64,000 bases of DNA, from the NCBI RefSeq assembly GCF_034006665.1, contig NZ_JAVESI010000011.1:22385-86384 (forward strand), read 5' to 3'. Origin of the DNA: Trichloromonas sp034006665. GTDB lineage: Bacteria; Desulfobacterota; Desulfuromonadia; Desulfuromonadales; Trichloromonadaceae. Position 1 is the first letter of the stretch, and each line of letters opens with the position of its first letter. Both the position numbers and the translations under genes were made by a program. This document shows positions 63,144 to 64,000 of this stretch, piece by piece. The notes under the pieces were generated by a model. That model ran no database searches. It was not told the DNA's origin and saw only the letters and a list, made by a program, of their open reading frames with translations.

Positions 63144-63721
63144 TGCAAGCCTTGATAAAGAACCATATTGAACAACACATCAGGACCATGGCAATGGTCG
63201 CGGACTCAATGGTCGACGACATCGAGCGCTGCTGTCAGTTGTTAACCGATACTTTGAGGCAAGGGAAAAAGATTCTGCTCATGGGTAACGGCGGGTCCGC
63301 CGCCGATGCACAGCATTTTGCCGCTGAGTTGGTGGGGCGATTTATCCTCGAACGGAGAGCATTGCCGGCGATTGCTTTGAGTACCGATACTTCCATTTTA
63401 ACGGCCGTCGGTAATGACTACGGTTTTGATGAAGTTTTTAAGCGTCAAGTCGAGGCGCTCGCCGCACCGGGGGATACTGTTATCGGAATCTCAACCAGTG
63501 GTCGTTCCGGAAACGTTTACCACGCCTTGGCGACTGCCAGAACCATCGGCTGTAAAACAGTTGGCTTGCTCGGTAGAGACGGTGGCACCATCGCCGGTAT
63601 CGTTGATGTGAACTTGTGTGTACCTGTAAATTTCACACCGCATATACAAGAGGCCCATGTGACTATCATTCATATCCTCTGCGACCTTCTTGAAAAACGT
63701 TTGTTTGCTGGCCTTTCTTGA
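63140..63721 (+). CDS. gmhA: Phosphoheptose isomerase
   Basis: 193-residue sedoheptulose-7-phosphate isomerase, the first step toward ADP-heptose used by WaaC and WaaF. The SIS-domain motifs LLMGNGGSAADAQHFAAEL and GISTSGRSGNV, and the C-terminal QEAHVTIIHILCD, are diagnostic. Either GTG 63140 (overlapping the waaL stop) or ATG 63143 may be the start; AGGAG (63130-63134) suits both. Other heptose genes (hldE, gmhB) are not in the window. Confidence 0.94.
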   Translation: MMQALIKNHIEQHIRTMAMVADSMVDDIERCCQLLTDTLRQGKKILLMGNGGSAADAQHFAAELVGRFILERRALPAIALSTDTSILTAVGNDYGFDEVFKRQVEALAAPGDTVIGISTSGRSGNVYHALATARTIGCKTVGLLGRDGGTIAGIVDVNLCVPVNFTPHIQEAHVTIIHILCDLLEKRLFAGLS

Positions 63722-64000
63722 ATAAGAGACTGAGTATGGTCAATAATGACATGACTTCATCCGGTTCATAAGCCGAAATCCGATCATGAATAAGTCTTTG
63801 ACGTCAAAAATAACGCTTTTAAACTACAATTCCATGATAGATCAGTCTGAAATCATCGAACGCGATGCCTACGCCTGAATCCGTGAGCTCTTCCCCCGTA
63901 CCTCGGGTTTCCCCTTTCTGAGGGGCGAATTCGGGGGCATGAATTGTGGCGTGAACTAAAAACGGCCTCCTGGGTTCCGCTACATGCGACGATCTTTGAC
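63722..64000. other. Right-edge non-coding region
   Basis: Apart from the possible broken frame at 63834-63959, no gene, terminator or promoter was convincing. A following gene may begin beyond the window. Confidence 0.4.
63834..63959 (+). pseudogene. Broken short reading frame of unknown family
   Basis: ATG 63834 opens 14 codons ending DAYA and a TGA at 63876-63878; the same frame then continues as IRELFPRTSGFPFLRGEF and ends at TAA 63957. The GC-rich coding-like stretch interrupted by one stop suggests a decayed gene, but I do not recognise the family. Confidence 0.3.

Overview
The window reads as a chromosomal segment of a GC-rich Gram-negative bacterium, most likely a deltaproteobacterium of the Desulfuromonadales (Geobacter/Pelobacter/Desulfuromonas type). 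This is inferred from gene content and order: a C4-dicarboxylate TRAP transporter next to a malic enzyme-phosphotransacetylase fusion, glnB-glnA behind a sigma-54 promoter, a ybeZ-HD-ybeY-dgkA-ybeX-lnt string, and a long bamA-to-core-LPS operon with gnnA and gnnB inside the lpx genes. No rRNA, tRNA or CRISPR array was seen.

Layout. 1-7032: two-component and cyclic-di-GMP signalling (a membrane histidine kinase, a receiver-PAS-PAS-GGDEF-EAL protein, a receiver-GAF-kinase), an orphan second lpxA and a DUF2148 ferredoxin-like protein. 7359-10447: glnB and glnA, split by a complete 1064-bp IS1595-family element with perfect ends and an 8-bp target duplication. 10465-17696: thrC, the dctPQM TRAP operon with a sigma-54-type promoter and tandem upstream dyads, and maeB. 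18040-25308: a metallophosphoesterase, exbB-exbD, a ROK sugar kinase, pfkA, a chemoreceptor-like protein and enolase. 25473-32464: ybeZ, a PgpH-type 7TM-HD protein, ybeY, a DgkA-PAP2 fusion, a CBS/CorC protein and lnt. 32562-37259: prfB with its programmed frameshift, lysS, lolC/E and lolD. 37363-60840: a near-continuous envelope operon (bamA, ompH, lpxD, fabZ, lpxA, gnnA, gnnB, lpxB, msbA, an LpxJ-type acyltransferase, waaA, lpxK fused to ycaR, waaF, waaC, waaP, glycosyltransferases, a methyltransferase, two more WaaP-like kinases). 60841-63721: an AT-rich patch with a methyltransferase and a compositionally mosaic O-antigen ligase, then gmhA. The right edge (63722-64000) holds only a broken reading frame.

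How it works together. The right half is an outer-membrane assembly line. BamA and OmpH/Skp insert and chaperone beta-barrels; LolCD releases lipoproteins matured by Lnt; LpxA, LpxD, LpxB, LpxK, WaaA and LpxJ make Kdo2-lipid A; MsbA flips it; WaaC, WaaF and other glycosyltransferases plus three kinase-like proteins build a phosphorylated heptose core from precursors that begin with GmhA; and the ligase adds O-antigen. GnnA/GnnB predict a lipid A backbone containing 2,3-diamino-2,3-dideoxyglucose, with four amide-linked primary acyl chains. The left half combines nitrogen assimilation, dicarboxylate uptake feeding malic enzyme, and glycolysis.

The most notable observations are gnnAB with a second LpxA, the in-frame LpxK-YcaR fusion that keeps an internal ribosome site, the DgkA-PAP2 fusion, the IS between glnB and glnA, and several recombination scars in the LPS-core genes (a half-gene duplication, a methyltransferase remnant, a mosaic ligase).
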